DNA of 64,000 nucleotides from Staphylococcus lloydii (GTDB taxonomy: Bacteria; Bacillota; Bacilli; Staphylococcales; Staphylococcaceae), in NCBI RefSeq assembly GCF_015775975.1, contig NZ_CP064056.1, forward strand, positions 1,364,001 through 1,428,000, given 5' to 3'. Both the position numbers and the translations under genes were made by a program. Under the pieces are notes generated by a model. That model was not told the origin of the DNA. It saw only the letters and a list, made by a program, of their open reading frames with translations, and did not search any database. Shown here in pieces: positions 29,278 through 39,165 of this stretch. The first letter of the stretch is position 1. Each line of letters starts with the position of its first letter.

Positions 29278-29291
29278 AAGAGGTAATAAAC

Positions 29292-29993
29292 ATGACTGAA
29301 AACAAAGCTAAAAAAGAACAAGTTCACACAGTATTTCAAAACATCTCCAATAAATATGATCGCCTAAACAATATTATTAGCTTCGAGCAACATATCATTT
29401 GGAGAAAACATACAATGAAAGAAATGAATGTCAAACCTGGTAGCAAAGCGTTAGATGTATGCTGTGGCACTGCAGATTGGACTATCGCATTAAGTAAAGC
29501 TGTTGGCAACAACGGTCACGTTACTGGCGTAGACTTTAGTGAAAACATGTTAGCTGTCGGTGAAGAAAAAATTAAAGGTTACAATAATATTAAATTAGTG
29601 CATGGTGATGCCATGAATCTTCCTTTTGAAGATAATACATTCGATTATGTAACGATTGGCTTTGGTTTGCGTAACGTACCAGATTACCTAGCTACTTTAA
29701 AAGAATTAAATAGAGTACTAAAACCAGGAGGTATGGTTGTTTGTTTAGAAACGAGCCAACCTACGATGCCCGTGTTTAAACAGTTCTATAAAATGTACTT
29801 TAAATTTGTAATGCCTATTTTCGGTAAAATTTTTGCCAAATCGAAAGATGAATACGAGTGGTTACAACAATCAACATTTAATTTCCCTGATAAAGAAAAA
29901 TTAAGACGCTTGTTCAATCAAGCTGGTTTTAGCAATTTAAAAGTTCGTAGCTATACAGGTGGCGTTGCTGCAATGCACCTTGGCTATAAATAA
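29292..29993 (+). CDS. menG: Demethylmenaquinone methyltransferase
   Basis: A 233-residue class I SAM-dependent methyltransferase that completes menaquinone synthesis. Family landmarks are [20 protein letters not shown] (about 15-34), the SAM loop [11 protein letters not shown] near 53-63, and the signature [20 protein letters not shown] near 116-135. The C-terminal [13 protein letters not shown] is also characteristic. GAGGT precedes the ATG. It lies between the two subunit genes of the enzyme that makes its prenyl substrate, which explains the operon. Confidence 0.96.
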   Translation: MTENKAKKEQVHTVFQNISNKYDRLNNIISFEQHIIWRKHTMKEMNVKPGSKALDVCCGTADWTIALSKAVGNNGHVTGVDFSENMLAVGEEKIKGYNNIKLVHGDAMNLPFEDNTFDYVTIGFGLRNVPDYLATLKELNRVLKPGGMVVCLETSQPTMPVFKQFYKMYFKFVMPIFGKIFAKSKDEYEWLQQSTFNFPDKEKLRRLFNQAGFSNLKVRSYTGGVAAMHLGYK

Positions 29994-30018
29994 ATCGAAA
30001 CAACCAAAGGTGATTAAC

Positions 30019-30972
30019 GTGGCAAAGTTAAACATGAACAACGAAATCAAGAAAATTGAAAAGTACTTACAACAAGCGATAAAAAGTAATGATAAAGTTT
30101 TGGAAGATGCTGCTTTTCACTTACTATCATCAGGGGGCAAACGCGTTAGACCAGCATTTGTGATTCTAAGTAGCCAATTTGGTAAAGGAAATGAAAGTTA
30201 TACTAATCGTGTAGCCGTAGCCTTAGAGCTTATTCATATGGCGACATTAGTACATGATGATGTCATCGATAAAAGCGATACGCGTAGAGGACGCTTAACC
30301 ATATCCAAAAAATGGGATCAACAAACGGCGATTCTAACTGGGAATTTTTTACTTGCATTAGCTTTGGAACATATTTCATACATTCCTGATCATCGCGTCC
30401 ATAGTGTTATTTCAAATGCGATTATCGATGTATGCAAAGGGGAATTGTTCCAATTCCAAGATCAATTTAATAGCCAACAATCCATTACTAATTATTTGCG
30501 TCGCATAAATAGAAAAACGGCGCTTCTTATTCAATTATCTACGGAAGTAGGGGCAATTTCTTCAGGCGCGGATGAACAAACTGTTCATCGCTTAAAATTT
30601 ATCGGTCATTATATTGGCATGAGTTTCCAAATTGTTGACGATATTTTAGATTTTACTAGTACAGAGAAAAAGTTAGGTAAACCAGTGGGCAGTGACTTAA
30701 TGAATGGTCATATTACCTTACCAGTATTATTAGAAATAAGAAAAAACCCAGAGTTTAAAAAGCGTGTTGCTGCTTTAACACCAAACAGTCCTACAGAAGA
30801 TTTTAAATATTGTATCGACGTTATTAGAAATTCTGAAAGTATTAGCGAAGCACAAGCTGTTAGCGATAAATATTTAAACAAGGCAGTAACGCTTATAAAT
30901 TCTCTTAATAATAAAGAAGCACAAACGTTATTTAACAAATTAATCCAAAAAATGAGTAAAAGAAATGTGTAA
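30019..30972 (+). CDS. hepT: Heptaprenyl diphosphate synthase component II
   Basis: A 317-residue catalytic trans-prenyltransferase subunit. The first aspartate-rich motif lies in HDDVIDKSDTRRG near 81-93, the second in QIVDDILDFTS near 207-217, and GGKRVRPAF near 37 binds substrate. The open frame begins 20 codons earlier inside menG, but GTG at 30019 has AAAGGTGA 5 bases upstream, and its product begins MAKLNMNNEIKK like S. aureus HepT. It is the last gene of the hepS-menG-hepT operon. Confidence 0.95.
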   Translation: MAKLNMNNEIKKIEKYLQQAIKSNDKVLEDAAFHLLSSGGKRVRPAFVILSSQFGKGNESYTNRVAVALELIHMATLVHDDVIDKSDTRRGRLTISKKWDQQTAILTGNFLLALALEHISYIPDHRVHSVISNAIIDVCKGELFQFQDQFNSQQSITNYLRRINRKTALLIQLSTEVGAISSGADEQTVHRLKFIGHYIGMSFQIVDDILDFTSTEKKLGKPVGSDLMNGHITLPVLLEIRKNPEFKKRVAALTPNSPTEDFKYCIDVIRNSESISEAQAVSDKYLNKAVTLINSLNNKEAQTLFNKLIQKMSKRNV

Positions 30973-30987
30973 CATTTGTGAAAAGCA

Positions 30988-31016
30988 TTGAAAGCGTTTT
31001 TACATACTGGTATTAT
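30988..31016 (+). promoter_or_regulatory. ndk promoter overlapped by a cre-like site
   Basis: TTGAAA (30988-30993), a 17-base spacer and TATTAT (31011-31016) form a reasonable promoter. TGAAAGCGTTTTTA (30989-31002) matches the CcpA cre core TGNAARCGNWWWCA at all but one defined position and covers the -35 box. Catabolite control of ndk is an inference. Confidence 0.45.
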
Positions 31017-31101
31017 AATATTGTGTTGTTAAATATGACATACTAATCGAGTATTTTTAACACAATATATTGATACATAAACACAGGGGGATTTACTCAC
31101 A

Positions 31102-31551
31102 ATGGAAAGAACATTTTTAATGATTAAACCTGACGCGGTTCAACGTAACTTAATTGGAGAAATTATTTCTCGTATAGAACGCAAAGGACTAAAACTTGTC
31201 GGTGGTAAACTAATGACTGTTGATAAATCTTTAGCAGAAACACATTATGCTGAGCATGTTGATAAACCATTTTACAACAACTTAGTATCATTTATTACTT
31301 CTGCGCCAGTATTTGCAATGGTAGTCGAAGGGGAAGACGCTGTTCGCGTAGCACGTCATATTATCGGCTCTACAAATCCATCAGAAGCTACACCAGGTAC
31401 GATTAGAGGCGACTTAGGTTTAACAGTGGGCAGAAATATTATTCACGGTTCTGATTCTGTAGAAGCTGCGACTAAAGAAATCAATTTATGGTTTAACACT
31501 GATGAATTAAGCGATTACGAACAGCCACGTAATCCTTGGTTATATGAATAA
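31102..31551 (+). CDS. ndk: Nucleoside diphosphate kinase
   Basis: A 149-residue enzyme that balances nucleoside triphosphate pools by transferring the gamma-phosphate through a phospho-histidine. The active-site signature NIIHGSDS contains His115. [16 protein letters not shown] at the N-terminus and [10 protein letters not shown] near 97 are further hallmarks. GGGGG lies about 13 bases before the ATG, a somewhat long spacing. The gene follows the menaquinone operon as in B. subtilis and has its own promoter candidate and terminator. Confidence 0.97.
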   Translation: MERTFLMIKPDAVQRNLIGEIISRIERKGLKLVGGKLMTVDKSLAETHYAEHVDKPFYNNLVSFITSAPVFAMVVEGEDAVRVARHIIGSTNPSEATPGTIRGDLGLTVGRNIIHGSDSVEAATKEINLWFNTDELSDYEQPRNPWLYE

Positions 31552-31580
31552 TAATAAATAATAATTATTTAATTATATAT

Positions 31581-31626
31581 AAGGATGACTTCGAAATGAT
31601 TTTTGAGTAGAGGTCATCCTTTTTAT
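31581..31626 (+). terminator. Terminator of ndk
   Basis: AAGGATGACTT pairs with AGGTCATCCTT (one mismatch) across a long loop, followed by TTTTATATTTT. Confidence 0.8.
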
Positions 31627-31929
31627 ATTTTAGCAATACAAAAGCTTTATCAAATAAATGTTTAAAAGTTAATAATAAAATACTTTTAATTTTACTCATG
31701 CACTTTAATCATGTTTTACTTAAGTTGTAATAGTTAGAATATTTTCACATTACATAAAGATTTAAGCACAAATAAAAATTCTTAGTCACACATGAATGTC
31801 GATTTAAGATTGACTATGATTTTAACAAAACTTATCAAATCGTAAAAATACTATTAATATGACTATATTTATATGATAAGATATAGAACATATTATAATT
31901 TAAAGCACTAAAGAACGGAGAGGTTATTA
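31627..31929. other. AT-rich intergenic region before aroC
   Basis: About 300 bases with no reading frame that has a ribosome-binding site and no clear hairpin. It must contain the promoter of the aro genes, but the many A/T runs make individual -10 boxes unconvincing. No T-box or other known leader RNA was recognised. Confidence 0.5.
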
Positions 31930-33096
31930 ATGAGATATTTAACATCGGGCGAGTCACATGGACCACAATTAACAGTTATAATTGAAGGTGTACCAGCAAA
32001 TTTAGAAATCAATGTTGAAGATATAAATGAGCAAATGTTCAAAAGACAAGGTGGCTATGGCCGCGGTCGTCGTATGCAAATTGAAAAAGACACAGTAGAA
32101 ATTGTATCTGGTGTACGTAACGGTTATACATTAGGGAGTCCAATTACTTTAGTCGTGAAAAATGATGATTTTACCCACTGGAGAAATATCATGGGGGCAG
32201 ATCCAATTAGTGACGAACATCGTGAAAATATGAAGCGTGTCATTACTAAACCGAGACCTGGACATGCAGATTTAATCGGCGGTATGAAATATAATCATCG
32301 CGATTTAAGAAACGTCTTGGAACGTTCTTCTGCACGTGAAACTGCTGCACGTGTTGCAGTAGGCGCAGTTTCAAAAATTCTTTTACAACAATTAGACATA
32401 ACATTTTATAGTCGTGTCGTTGAAATTGGTGGCGTTAAAGATCAAGGTCTTTACGATTTAGAAACAATTAAAAATGGTGTAGACAAAAACGATGTACGTG
32501 TTATTGATGAAAATATTGCTCAAGATATGCGTGACAAAATCGATGAAGCGAAAAAAGCAGGCGATACTTTGGGCGGCGTAGTACAAGTTGTCGTTGAAGG
32601 CTTACCTGTAGGTATCGGTAGTTATGTACACTATGACCGTAAGTTAGACGGCAGAATTGCACAAGGCGTTGTGAGTATCAATGCATTTAAAGGTGTTAGT
32701 TTTGGTGAAGGCTTTAACGCTGCAGAAAAACCTGGTAGCCAAATTCAAGACGAGATTTTATATGATGAAACAAATGGTTATTACAGAGGTACAAACCATT
32801 TAGGTGGTTTTGAAGGTGGAATGTCAAATGGCATGCCAATTATTGTCAACGGCGTTATGAAACCTATTCCAACACTTTACAAACCATTAAACTCAGTTGA
32901 CATAAATACTAAAGAATCATTTAAAGCTTCTATAGAGCGTTCTGATAGTTCAGCCGTACCAGCCGCAAGTGTAGTAGTCGAAAACGTAGTCGCATTTGAA
33001 ATTGCTAAAGCACTATTGGAAGAATTCCAATCAAACCATATTGAACAATTACAAGAACAAATTAAAGAACGTCGATTACTAAATATTGAGTACTAA
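31930..33096 (+). CDS. aroC: Chorismate synthase
   Basis: A 388-residue enzyme that makes chorismate from EPSP using reduced FMN, the last common step to aromatic amino acids and menaquinone. The family signatures are all visible: [20 protein letters not shown] at the N-terminus, [19 protein letters not shown] near 111-129, and [15 protein letters not shown] near 136. GGAGAGG precedes the ATG. It is first in an aroC-aroB-aroA cluster. Chorismate is also the precursor of menaquinone made with the nearby hepS-menG-hepT products. Confidence 0.97.
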   Translation: MRYLTSGESHGPQLTVIIEGVPANLEINVEDINEQMFKRQGGYGRGRRMQIEKDTVEIVSGVRNGYTLGSPITLVVKNDDFTHWRNIMGADPISDEHRENMKRVITKPRPGHADLIGGMKYNHRDLRNVLERSSARETAARVAVGAVSKILLQQLDITFYSRVVEIGGVKDQGLYDLETIKNGVDKNDVRVIDENIAQDMRDKIDEAKKAGDTLGGVVQVVVEGLPVGIGSYVHYDRKLDGRIAQGVVSINAFKGVSFGEGFNAAEKPGSQIQDEILYDETNGYYRGTNHLGGFEGGMSNGMPIIVNGVMKPIPTLYKPLNSVDINTKESFKASIERSDSSAVPAASVVVENVVAFEIAKALLEEFQSNHIEQLQEQIKERRLLNIEY

Positions 33097-33134
33097 TATT
33101 AATCATTTAATTTAAATCAAGAATAGGTGAGTAT

Positions 33135-34199
33135 ATGAAACTAGAAACTACGTATCAATCTAATAATTATCCTATTATCGTAGAACGTAATGCATTAAAA
33201 CAACTACATCAATATCTTGATTCATATAAAGACGTAGTACTAATAGTGGATGCCGAAGTGAATCAATTGTGGGAAGATGTATTAAGTTTTATAACAACAG
33301 ATTATGATGCACATAAAATTGTCATACCATCAGGAGAAAGTACAAAGACGTTTTCATTTTACGAAGAAACAATTGAGTCTCTTCTGAGCAAACATTTAAC
33401 AAGAGATACATGTCTAATTGCTGTTGGTGGAGGTGCCACTGGAGATTTTACTGGCTTTTTAGCTGCAACTTTATTACGTGGTGTAGATTTTATTCAAGTA
33501 CCAACGACTATTTTGGCCCATGATTCAAGCGTGGGTGGCAAAGTAGGTATCAATTCTCAGCACGGTAAAAATCTGATCGGTGCATTTTATCGACCTAAAG
33601 CCGTTATTTATGATTTGAACTTTTTAGATAGTTTGCCTTATAGCGAAGTAATTAGTGGTTATGCTGAAGTATACAAACATGCATTATTAAATGATAAAGA
33701 TGCTGTAACTGCTTTAGAAGAACAATACGATAATAGTGATAATCTACATCAGCTAACAAACATAGATTATTATATTTATAAAGGTATTGAAACTAAATTA
33801 AATATTATTATTCAAGATGAAAAAGAAAGTAACGTTCGTAAATTTTTAAATCTTGGTCATACTTTTGGTCATGCTGTAGAGTATAACCATAAAATACCGC
33901 ATGGTCATGCCATCATGATAGGTTTAATTTATCAATTTATCGTCTCAAACAAGCAATTAAATACTAATTTTGATATTCAACATTTTATTAATTATCTAAC
34001 TGCGCTTCATTATCCATTAGAGCTTATTGCAGAGTTTAATTTTGATATTTTATATGATTTGATGTTGAACGATAAAAAGAATGACTTTGAGGGCGTACAA
34101 ATGGTATTACTAGAAGATTTTGGTAAACCAGTGGTTCAACATGTTAATAAACAAATACATGAACAAGCTTTCGAAACTTTACAATCATATTTTAAGTAG
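33135..34199 (+). CDS. aroB: 3-dehydroquinate synthase
   Basis: A 354-residue NAD- and metal-dependent enzyme, second step of the shikimate pathway. SGESTKTF (about 63), the glycine-rich [13 protein letters not shown] near 96-108, the lysine-bearing [20 protein letters not shown] near 131-150, and the metal-ligand region [12 protein letters not shown] with PHGHA near 240-258 are diagnostic. AGGTGAG precedes the ATG, 38 bases after aroC. Its stop codon lies only 9 bases before the aroA start, implying coupling. Confidence 0.96.
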   Translation: MKLETTYQSNNYPIIVERNALKQLHQYLDSYKDVVLIVDAEVNQLWEDVLSFITTDYDAHKIVIPSGESTKTFSFYEETIESLLSKHLTRDTCLIAVGGGATGDFTGFLAATLLRGVDFIQVPTTILAHDSSVGGKVGINSQHGKNLIGAFYRPKAVIYDLNFLDSLPYSEVISGYAEVYKHALLNDKDAVTALEEQYDNSDNLHQLTNIDYYIYKGIETKLNIIIQDEKESNVRKFLNLGHTFGHAVEYNHKIPHGHAIMIGLIYQFIVSNKQLNTNFDIQHFINYLTALHYPLELIAEFNFDILYDLMLNDKKNDFEGVQMVLLEDFGKPVVQHVNKQIHEQAFETLQSYFK

Positions 34200-34208
34200 G
34201 TGACTATA

Positions 34209-35507
34209 TTGAGCAACAGTGAAACAATAAACATAAATGGTCCTTTAGTGGGCGAAATTGAAGTGCCTGGAGACAAATCCATGACGCATAGAGGCATTAT
34301 ATTAGGATCATTAGCTAAGGGCAAAACAACGATATATAAACCTTTATTAGGTGAAGATTGTTTACGCACTGTAGAAATTTTCAAGCGCTTGGGCGTTGAT
34401 ATTACAGTTACTGATGATGCAATTTCTATAGATTCTCCAGGATATGCGCACTTCCAAACGCCACACCAAGTACTGTATACAGGTAATTCTGGTACGACGA
34501 CACGTCTAGTTGCAGGATTGCTTTGTGGCCTTGGTATTGAATCTGTATTATCCGGTGATGAGTCCATAGGTAAGAGACCTATGGATAGAATTATGAAGCC
34601 TTTAACTTCAATGGGCGCTCATATAACAGGTATTGATGATAATTACACGCCATTAATTATTAAACCAGCTCAAATATATGGCATAAATTACCAAATGGAA
34701 GTAGCAAGCGCGCAAGTTAAAAGTGCTATCCTTTTTGCTAGTCTATTTTCAAAAGAAATTACGACGATTGAAGAAATAGATATTACGCGTAACCATACCG
34801 AAACAATGTTTAAACATTTCAATATACCTATAGAAGTAGTTGGCAATACGCTCCATACACAACCTAATGCCATCAGCCATATTACACCCGCTGACTTCAC
34901 TGTGCCAGGAGATATTTCTTCAGCAGCATATTTTATTGTAGCAGGTTTAATCACTCCTGGAAGTGATGTTACAATTCATAATGTTGGCATTAACCCGACC
35001 CGTTCAGGTATTATAGATATCGTTGAAAAAATGGAAGGGAACATTGAATTATTTAATGTCACTGAAGGGCCAGAACCCACTGCATCAGTCCGAGTTCAAT
35101 ACACGCCACAGTTAAAAGGCATTCACATCGAAGGTGACTTAGTACCTAGAGCAATTGATGAAATGCCAATTATTGCTTTACTATGTACGCAAGCAGCAAA
35201 CAGTAGTGTTATAAAAGATGCCGAAGAATTAAAGGTTAAAGAAACAAACCGTATTGATACTACTGCCAATATGTTGAATTTATTAGGTTTTACATTACAA
35301 CCAACAAATGATGGTTTAATTATTCATCCTTCTAAATTAGAACAAACAGCTACTGTCGACAGTTTTACTGATCATCGTATCGGTATGATGTTAGCAATCG
35401 CTTCATTATTAACAACTGAGTCACTTACGATTGAACAATTTAATGCAGTTAATGTTTCGTTCCCAGGATTCTTATCAACATTAAAACAATTAGAAAACGA
35501 GGGATAA
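34209..35507 (+). CDS. aroA: 3-phosphoshikimate 1-carboxyvinyltransferase (EPSP synthase)
   Basis: A 432-residue enzyme that joins phosphoenolpyruvate to shikimate 3-phosphate. The N-terminal [30 protein letters not shown] near 88-103, and [14 protein letters not shown] near 339 are the recognised signatures. The frame is open from a GTG directly after the aroB stop, but AGGTGA spans that codon. TTG at 34209 is properly spaced and gives the 432 residues known for S. aureus. It closes the aro cluster; a TPR gene starts 6 bases later and is likely co-transcribed. Confidence 0.96.
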   Translation: MSNSETININGPLVGEIEVPGDKSMTHRGIILGSLAKGKTTIYKPLLGEDCLRTVEIFKRLGVDITVTDDAISIDSPGYAHFQTPHQVLYTGNSGTTTRLVAGLLCGLGIESVLSGDESIGKRPMDRIMKPLTSMGAHITGIDDNYTPLIIKPAQIYGINYQMEVASAQVKSAILFASLFSKEITTIEEIDITRNHTETMFKHFNIPIEVVGNTLHTQPNAISHITPADFTVPGDISSAAYFIVAGLITPGSDVTIHNVGINPTRSGIIDIVEKMEGNIELFNVTEGPEPTASVRVQYTPQLKGIHIEGDLVPRAIDEMPIIALLCTQAANSSVIKDAEELKVKETNRIDTTANMLNLLGFTLQPTNDGLIIHPSKLEQTATVDSFTDHRIGMMLAIASLLTTESLTIEQFNAVNVSFPGFLSTLKQLENEG

Positions 35508-35512
35508 TCTAT

Positions 35513-36754
35513 ATGCAAGATATCTATAAACTTATAGACGATATCAATGTACAAAAATTGGATAATTTAGATACTCGTGTTAATGATGCATTAAGTTCTA
35601 CAAATGATGATGCTTTATTTATTTTAGGTGAGACTTTATTTAATTTTGGTTTAACACCACAAGCTATTGAGGTCTTTAGAACACTTTATAATAAATATCC
35701 AGACGAAAGTGAATTATTAATTTATTTAATCGATGGCCTTATAGCCGAAGACCAAACTGATGAGGCTTTAGAATATTTAACAGAAGTAGAAGTATCTCCA
35801 GAAAAGTTAATGTTAGAAGCTGATTTATATCAACAACTCAACATGTTAGAAGTAGCAATTGATAAATTAACTGAAGCACGTGAATTACAACCTAACGATC
35901 CAATTATTCATTTCGCTTTGGCTGAAATATTATATTATGATGGCCAATACTTAAGAGCAACTTCAGAATATGAGACAGTACTCGAAACAGGTGAATATGA
36001 AATTAATGGCGTTAATTTATTTTCACGTATTGCCGATTGTAGTTTACAAAGTGGTAACTACAGTGACGCTATTAAAATGTTCGATGAAATAAACGACGAT
36101 GAAATGAACTCTGAAGATTACTTTAAAAAAGCAATAGCGTACGATAAAAACGAATTAACACAAGAGGCTATTAAATTAGTTCAAACGTTATTATCTAAAG
36201 ACCCAGACTTTTTACAAGGGTACTTTTTCTTACAACAACTACATGAACAAGAACATAATTATGCGGACGCTATCGAAATCGGTAAAGAAGGTTTACGTCT
36301 AAGCCAATTTTATAAAGAATTAATGGTGACGACAGGTAAACTCGAAATAGACCATGGCGATGCAAATGAAGGTGTTTCACTTTTAACACAAGCATTGGAT
36401 GTAGATAATTCTTATCAAGAACCATTACTTATTCTTAGTGACTTATTTAGAAGTGAAGAAGATTATGAATCTCTTATTTCACTGTTACAGTATGTGGACG
36501 AAGAAGATTTAGATCCTGTATTTATGTGGCATTTAGCCTATGCTTATGGACAAGAAGAACGTGATAAAGAAGCGCAACATTTCTTTAATCTCGCTTATCC
36601 AACATTACAAACACAGGCAGAATTTTTAAGCGATTACTATTATTATTTAATTGAAATAGGTCAAATAGACACTGCCAAAACGATATTAAATCAATTATTA
36701 GAAATTGAGCCAAGTAACGAAACTTGGCATGAAGAAGCTCAACGTATACAATAA
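35513..36754 (+). CDS. Tetratricopeptide repeat protein (YpiA-like)
   Basis: A 413-residue cytoplasmic protein made almost wholly of helical TPR units, for example ALFILGETLFNFGLTPQAIE and MLEVAIDKLTEARELQPNDP, each ending near a proline. TPR proteins scaffold protein-protein contacts; the partner is unknown. GAGGG precedes the ATG, 6 bases after aroA. In B. subtilis the orthologous ypiA also follows the aro genes and precedes ypiB, so position supports orthology. Confidence 0.85.
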   Translation: MQDIYKLIDDINVQKLDNLDTRVNDALSSTNDDALFILGETLFNFGLTPQAIEVFRTLYNKYPDESELLIYLIDGLIAEDQTDEALEYLTEVEVSPEKLMLEADLYQQLNMLEVAIDKLTEARELQPNDPIIHFALAEILYYDGQYLRATSEYETVLETGEYEINGVNLFSRIADCSLQSGNYSDAIKMFDEINDDEMNSEDYFKKAIAYDKNELTQEAIKLVQTLLSKDPDFLQGYFFLQQLHEQEHNYADAIEIGKEGLRLSQFYKELMVTTGKLEIDHGDANEGVSLLTQALDVDNSYQEPLLILSDLFRSEEDYESLISLLQYVDEEDLDPVFMWHLAYAYGQEERDKEAQHFFNLAYPTLQTQAEFLSDYYYYLIEIGQIDTAKTILNQLLEIEPSNETWHEEAQRIQ

Positions 36755-36781
36755 GATGAATGTAAAGTGAGGTGAGCGCCA

Positions 36782-37330
36782 ATGACAACAAGTTTAAACC
36801 AAATGAAAATTAACTTTATTGAATATTTATTGTTCCAATATGAATTTAAATCTAGAATAAGCGTTTGGGTTTTAAACTACATTAAAAGCTCACCTCAACA
36901 TATTGATAACGTTCATTTCGTCTACGAAACAATTAATGATCATAATACATTGGACATTTCAACTAAAGCTGCCAATGAAGAAGCAATTACTTTAAAAACT
37001 ACAGAACATATACTTATCAACAGCAATGAAATATTTACGTTCATTGCTAATTCTAATTTATCACTAGACATTAAAATTAATTTTGCTCAAAACAGTAAAA
37101 GAGAACGTCGCCTCGATGAATTATTAGTATATCAATTATTAAAGTCGCCATATTATGCTATTTATATGAATGATATCTTTACAATTCCATTGTCTACACA
37201 ACATGAATCTTCAATTATTCAACATTTACAAGACAATATTGATTTAAGTTTGCAATTTAGACAACCAGAACAATTTTATCAATTATCTCAAATTTTAAAG
37301 TTATTTAAATCTAGAAATTCAAATCCATAG
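36782..37330 (+). CDS. ypiB: UPF0302 family protein YpiB
   Basis: A 182-residue hydrophilic protein of the UPF0302 family. Typical features are the early FIEYLLFQYEFKSRISVWVL (about 12-31) and the C-terminal RRLDELLVYQLLKSPYYAIY region. No catalytic motif is visible and the function is not established. AGTGAGGTGAG precedes the ATG, 27 bases after the TPR gene. It is probably part of the same transcript running from aroC or later to the DUF1405 gene. Confidence 0.85.
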   Translation: MTTSLNQMKINFIEYLLFQYEFKSRISVWVLNYIKSSPQHIDNVHFVYETINDHNTLDISTKAANEEAITLKTTEHILINSNEIFTFIANSNLSLDIKINFAQNSKRERRLDELLVYQLLKSPYYAIYMNDIFTIPLSTQHESSIIQHLQDNIDLSLQFRQPEQFYQLSQILKLFKSRNSNP

Positions 37331-37341
37331 AGGAACGGTCT

Positions 37342-37938
37342 ATGTCTATAAAAACAATAATTAACGCTTTAATTTATAATAAAGTCGCATTATGGATATT
37401 ATTAATTTGCAACTTGGCAGGTACAATTTATGGTTATATTTGGTATGATACACAATTAAGTGTTACTGATTGGCAGTTTGTCCCATTTGTACCGGATAGC
37501 CCAACCGCTTCATTATTCTTATGTTTTGTTATCTTAGCTTTTATTTTTAATAAAAGTAACTCCGTCATTGAAGCTTTAGCCTTCGTATCTTTATTTAAAT
37601 ATGGTGTGTGGGCTGTTTTAATGAATATTATAATGTTTATCGATGAGCGACAAATCTTTTTAAACGGCCTAATGTTAATTATCTCTCACGGTATTATGGC
37701 ATTAGAAGCTATCATTTTTTATCCTAGAATGAAAGTGACGATAGTAGGGCTTGTTATTGGAATGATTTGGGTATTTCATAATGATGTAATAGATTATGTT
37801 TTTAAACAATATCCATATTACCCATTTATAGAACAACACCTTAGTGCAATAGCTTATTTAACAATATGGTTAAGCATAATCTCATTATTATTATATTTAT
37901 GGCGTGTTTTTAAGAGTAAAACATTTGACCATTTTTAA
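37342..37938 (+). CDS. DUF1405 membrane protein (YpjA-like)
   Basis: A 198-residue integral membrane protein with about six segments, beginning with VALWILLICNLAGTIYGYIW near 14-33 and ending with LTIWLSIISLLLYLWRVF. It contains the DUF1405 pattern FVPDSPTASLFLCFV near 48-62. The function is unknown. AGAGGAAC precedes the ATG, 11 bases after ypiB. In B. subtilis qcrABC (menaquinol:cytochrome c reductase) lies between ypiB and ypjA; here those genes are missing. Confidence 0.83.
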   Translation: MSIKTIINALIYNKVALWILLICNLAGTIYGYIWYDTQLSVTDWQFVPFVPDSPTASLFLCFVILAFIFNKSNSVIEALAFVSLFKYGVWAVLMNIIMFIDERQIFLNGLMLIISHGIMALEAIIFYPRMKVTIVGLVIGMIWVFHNDVIDYVFKQYPYYPFIEQHLSAIAYLTIWLSIISLLLYLWRVFKSKTFDHF

Positions 37939-37977
37939 CGTTGACAGTAAAATAAAGATATAAAGGAGTGAGGATTT

Positions 37978-38673
37978 TTGTCTTTAATATCTTATATTAT
38001 ATATATTGTTATTTTAATGCTCCTGCCATTGTGGGCGCAGCACAAAGTCAAATCAAACTATGAAAAATATTCACAAGTTAGATCCACGAGTGGTAAGACA
38101 GGTCAAGAAGTTGCATTAGAAATCCTACATGCGAATGGCATTTATGATGTTGACGTTGTTGAAGGTGAAGGTTTCTTAACAGACCATTACGACCCACGTA
38201 AAAAAGTCGTCGTATTATCACCAGCCAACTTCAGTAGACCGTCAGTAGCTGGAACAGCAATTGCGGCACACGAAGTTGGACATGCAATTCAACACGCACA
38301 AGGCTATTTCTATTTAAGATTTAGAACAGCATTAGTACCATTAGCATCTATTGGTAATTCAGTAGGTTACATCGCAATAATTGCTGGTATCATATTAACT
38401 AGTATGCAAAGTGCGATAGGTACTACTGCATTATGGATTGGTATTGCATTCATGGCTTTCGCAGTGTTATTCTCTATTGTTACTTTACCAGTAGAGTTTA
38501 ATGCCAGTAGCCGAGCAATGAAACAAATTACTAAGCTAAATATTGTTAATGAGAATGAATACAAACATGCTAAAAAAGTATTATCTGCAGCAGCAATGAC
38601 ATATGTTGCATCTACAGCAGTTGCTTTAGCTGAACTTGTAAGATTTATTCTTATTGCTAGATCTAGTGATTAA
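37978..38673 (+). CDS. Membrane zinc metallopeptidase (YugP-like, neutral zinc peptidase family)
   Basis: A 231-residue membrane protein with an N-terminal segment (ISYIIYIVILMLLPLWAQHK), a soluble part carrying the zinc-binding motif AAHEVGHAIQHAQGY near 95-109, and two further membrane segments near 122-165. It ends with a conserved alanine-rich helix (SAAAMTYVASTAVALAEL). It is predicted to cleave membrane-associated proteins, but no substrate is known. The start is TTG with AAAGGAG upstream. A terminator follows, closing the aro/ypi transcript. Confidence 0.87.
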   Translation: MSLISYIIYIVILMLLPLWAQHKVKSNYEKYSQVRSTSGKTGQEVALEILHANGIYDVDVVEGEGFLTDHYDPRKKVVVLSPANFSRPSVAGTAIAAHEVGHAIQHAQGYFYLRFRTALVPLASIGNSVGYIAIIAGIILTSMQSAIGTTALWIGIAFMAFAVLFSIVTLPVEFNASSRAMKQITKLNIVNENEYKHAKKVLSAAAMTYVASTAVALAELVRFILIARSSD

Positions 38674-38685
38674 TCATTTTTATAG

Positions 38686-38723
38686 TAGCACATCTTTTCA
38701 ATTGAAAAGATGTGCTTTTTTCT
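38686..38723 (+). terminator. Terminator after the YugP-like gene
   Basis: A perfect 14-bp palindromic stem (GCACATCTTTTCAA with TTGAAAAGATGTGC) is followed by TTTTTTCTT. Confidence 0.88.
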
Positions 38724-38832
38724 TATGTTATAACATTAAATTTAATACGATATTGATGTTGCATCATTAATGCATAGCACTTTGATTTAGTCTATACTAA
38801 ATAGGACATGATATTACAAAGGAGCGATTAAA

Positions 38833-39144
38833 TTGAAATCAATGACAGAAATGCAAAAAGAAGTCGATGCGTTTATTGGTCAATTTAACACTGGCTATTT
38901 CTCACCTTTAGCAAATTTAGCTCGCTTAACAGAAGAAGTTGGAGAGTTATCTAGAGAAATTAACCACTTATACGGTGAAAAAAAGAAAAAAGATAGCGAA
39001 GATGACAATACGATTAAAGCAGAATTAGGTGACAACCTTTTTGTGTTACTATGTATAGCAAATTCACTAGATATAGATATGACTGAGAGTTTTAATGAAA
39101 CAATGGATAAATATAACAAACGCGACAAAAATCGTTACGACTGA
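38833..39144 (+). CDS. MazG-like nucleotide pyrophosphohydrolase (YpjD type)
   Basis: A 103-residue all-alpha NTP pyrophosphatase. The metal-binding ExxE and ExxD pairs are visible in TEEVGELSREINHLYG (about 36-51) and KAELGDNLFVLLCIAN (about 63-78). It probably hydrolyses non-canonical or excess nucleoside triphosphates. The start is TTG with AAAGGAGCG upstream. In B. subtilis ypjD is separated from bshA by dapB, mgsA and bshB1; here bshA follows after 21 bases. Confidence 0.87.
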   Translation: MKSMTEMQKEVDAFIGQFNTGYFSPLANLARLTEEVGELSREINHLYGEKKKKDSEDDNTIKAELGDNLFVLLCIANSLDIDMTESFNETMDKYNKRDKNRYD

Positions 39145-39165
39145 TAGAAAGGGTGTGAGCACCTG

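Noticed and set aside
34136..34567. Open frame of 143 codons antisense to the aroB/aroA junction
   Set aside because: Shadow of conserved coding sequence, without ribosome-binding site or promoter.
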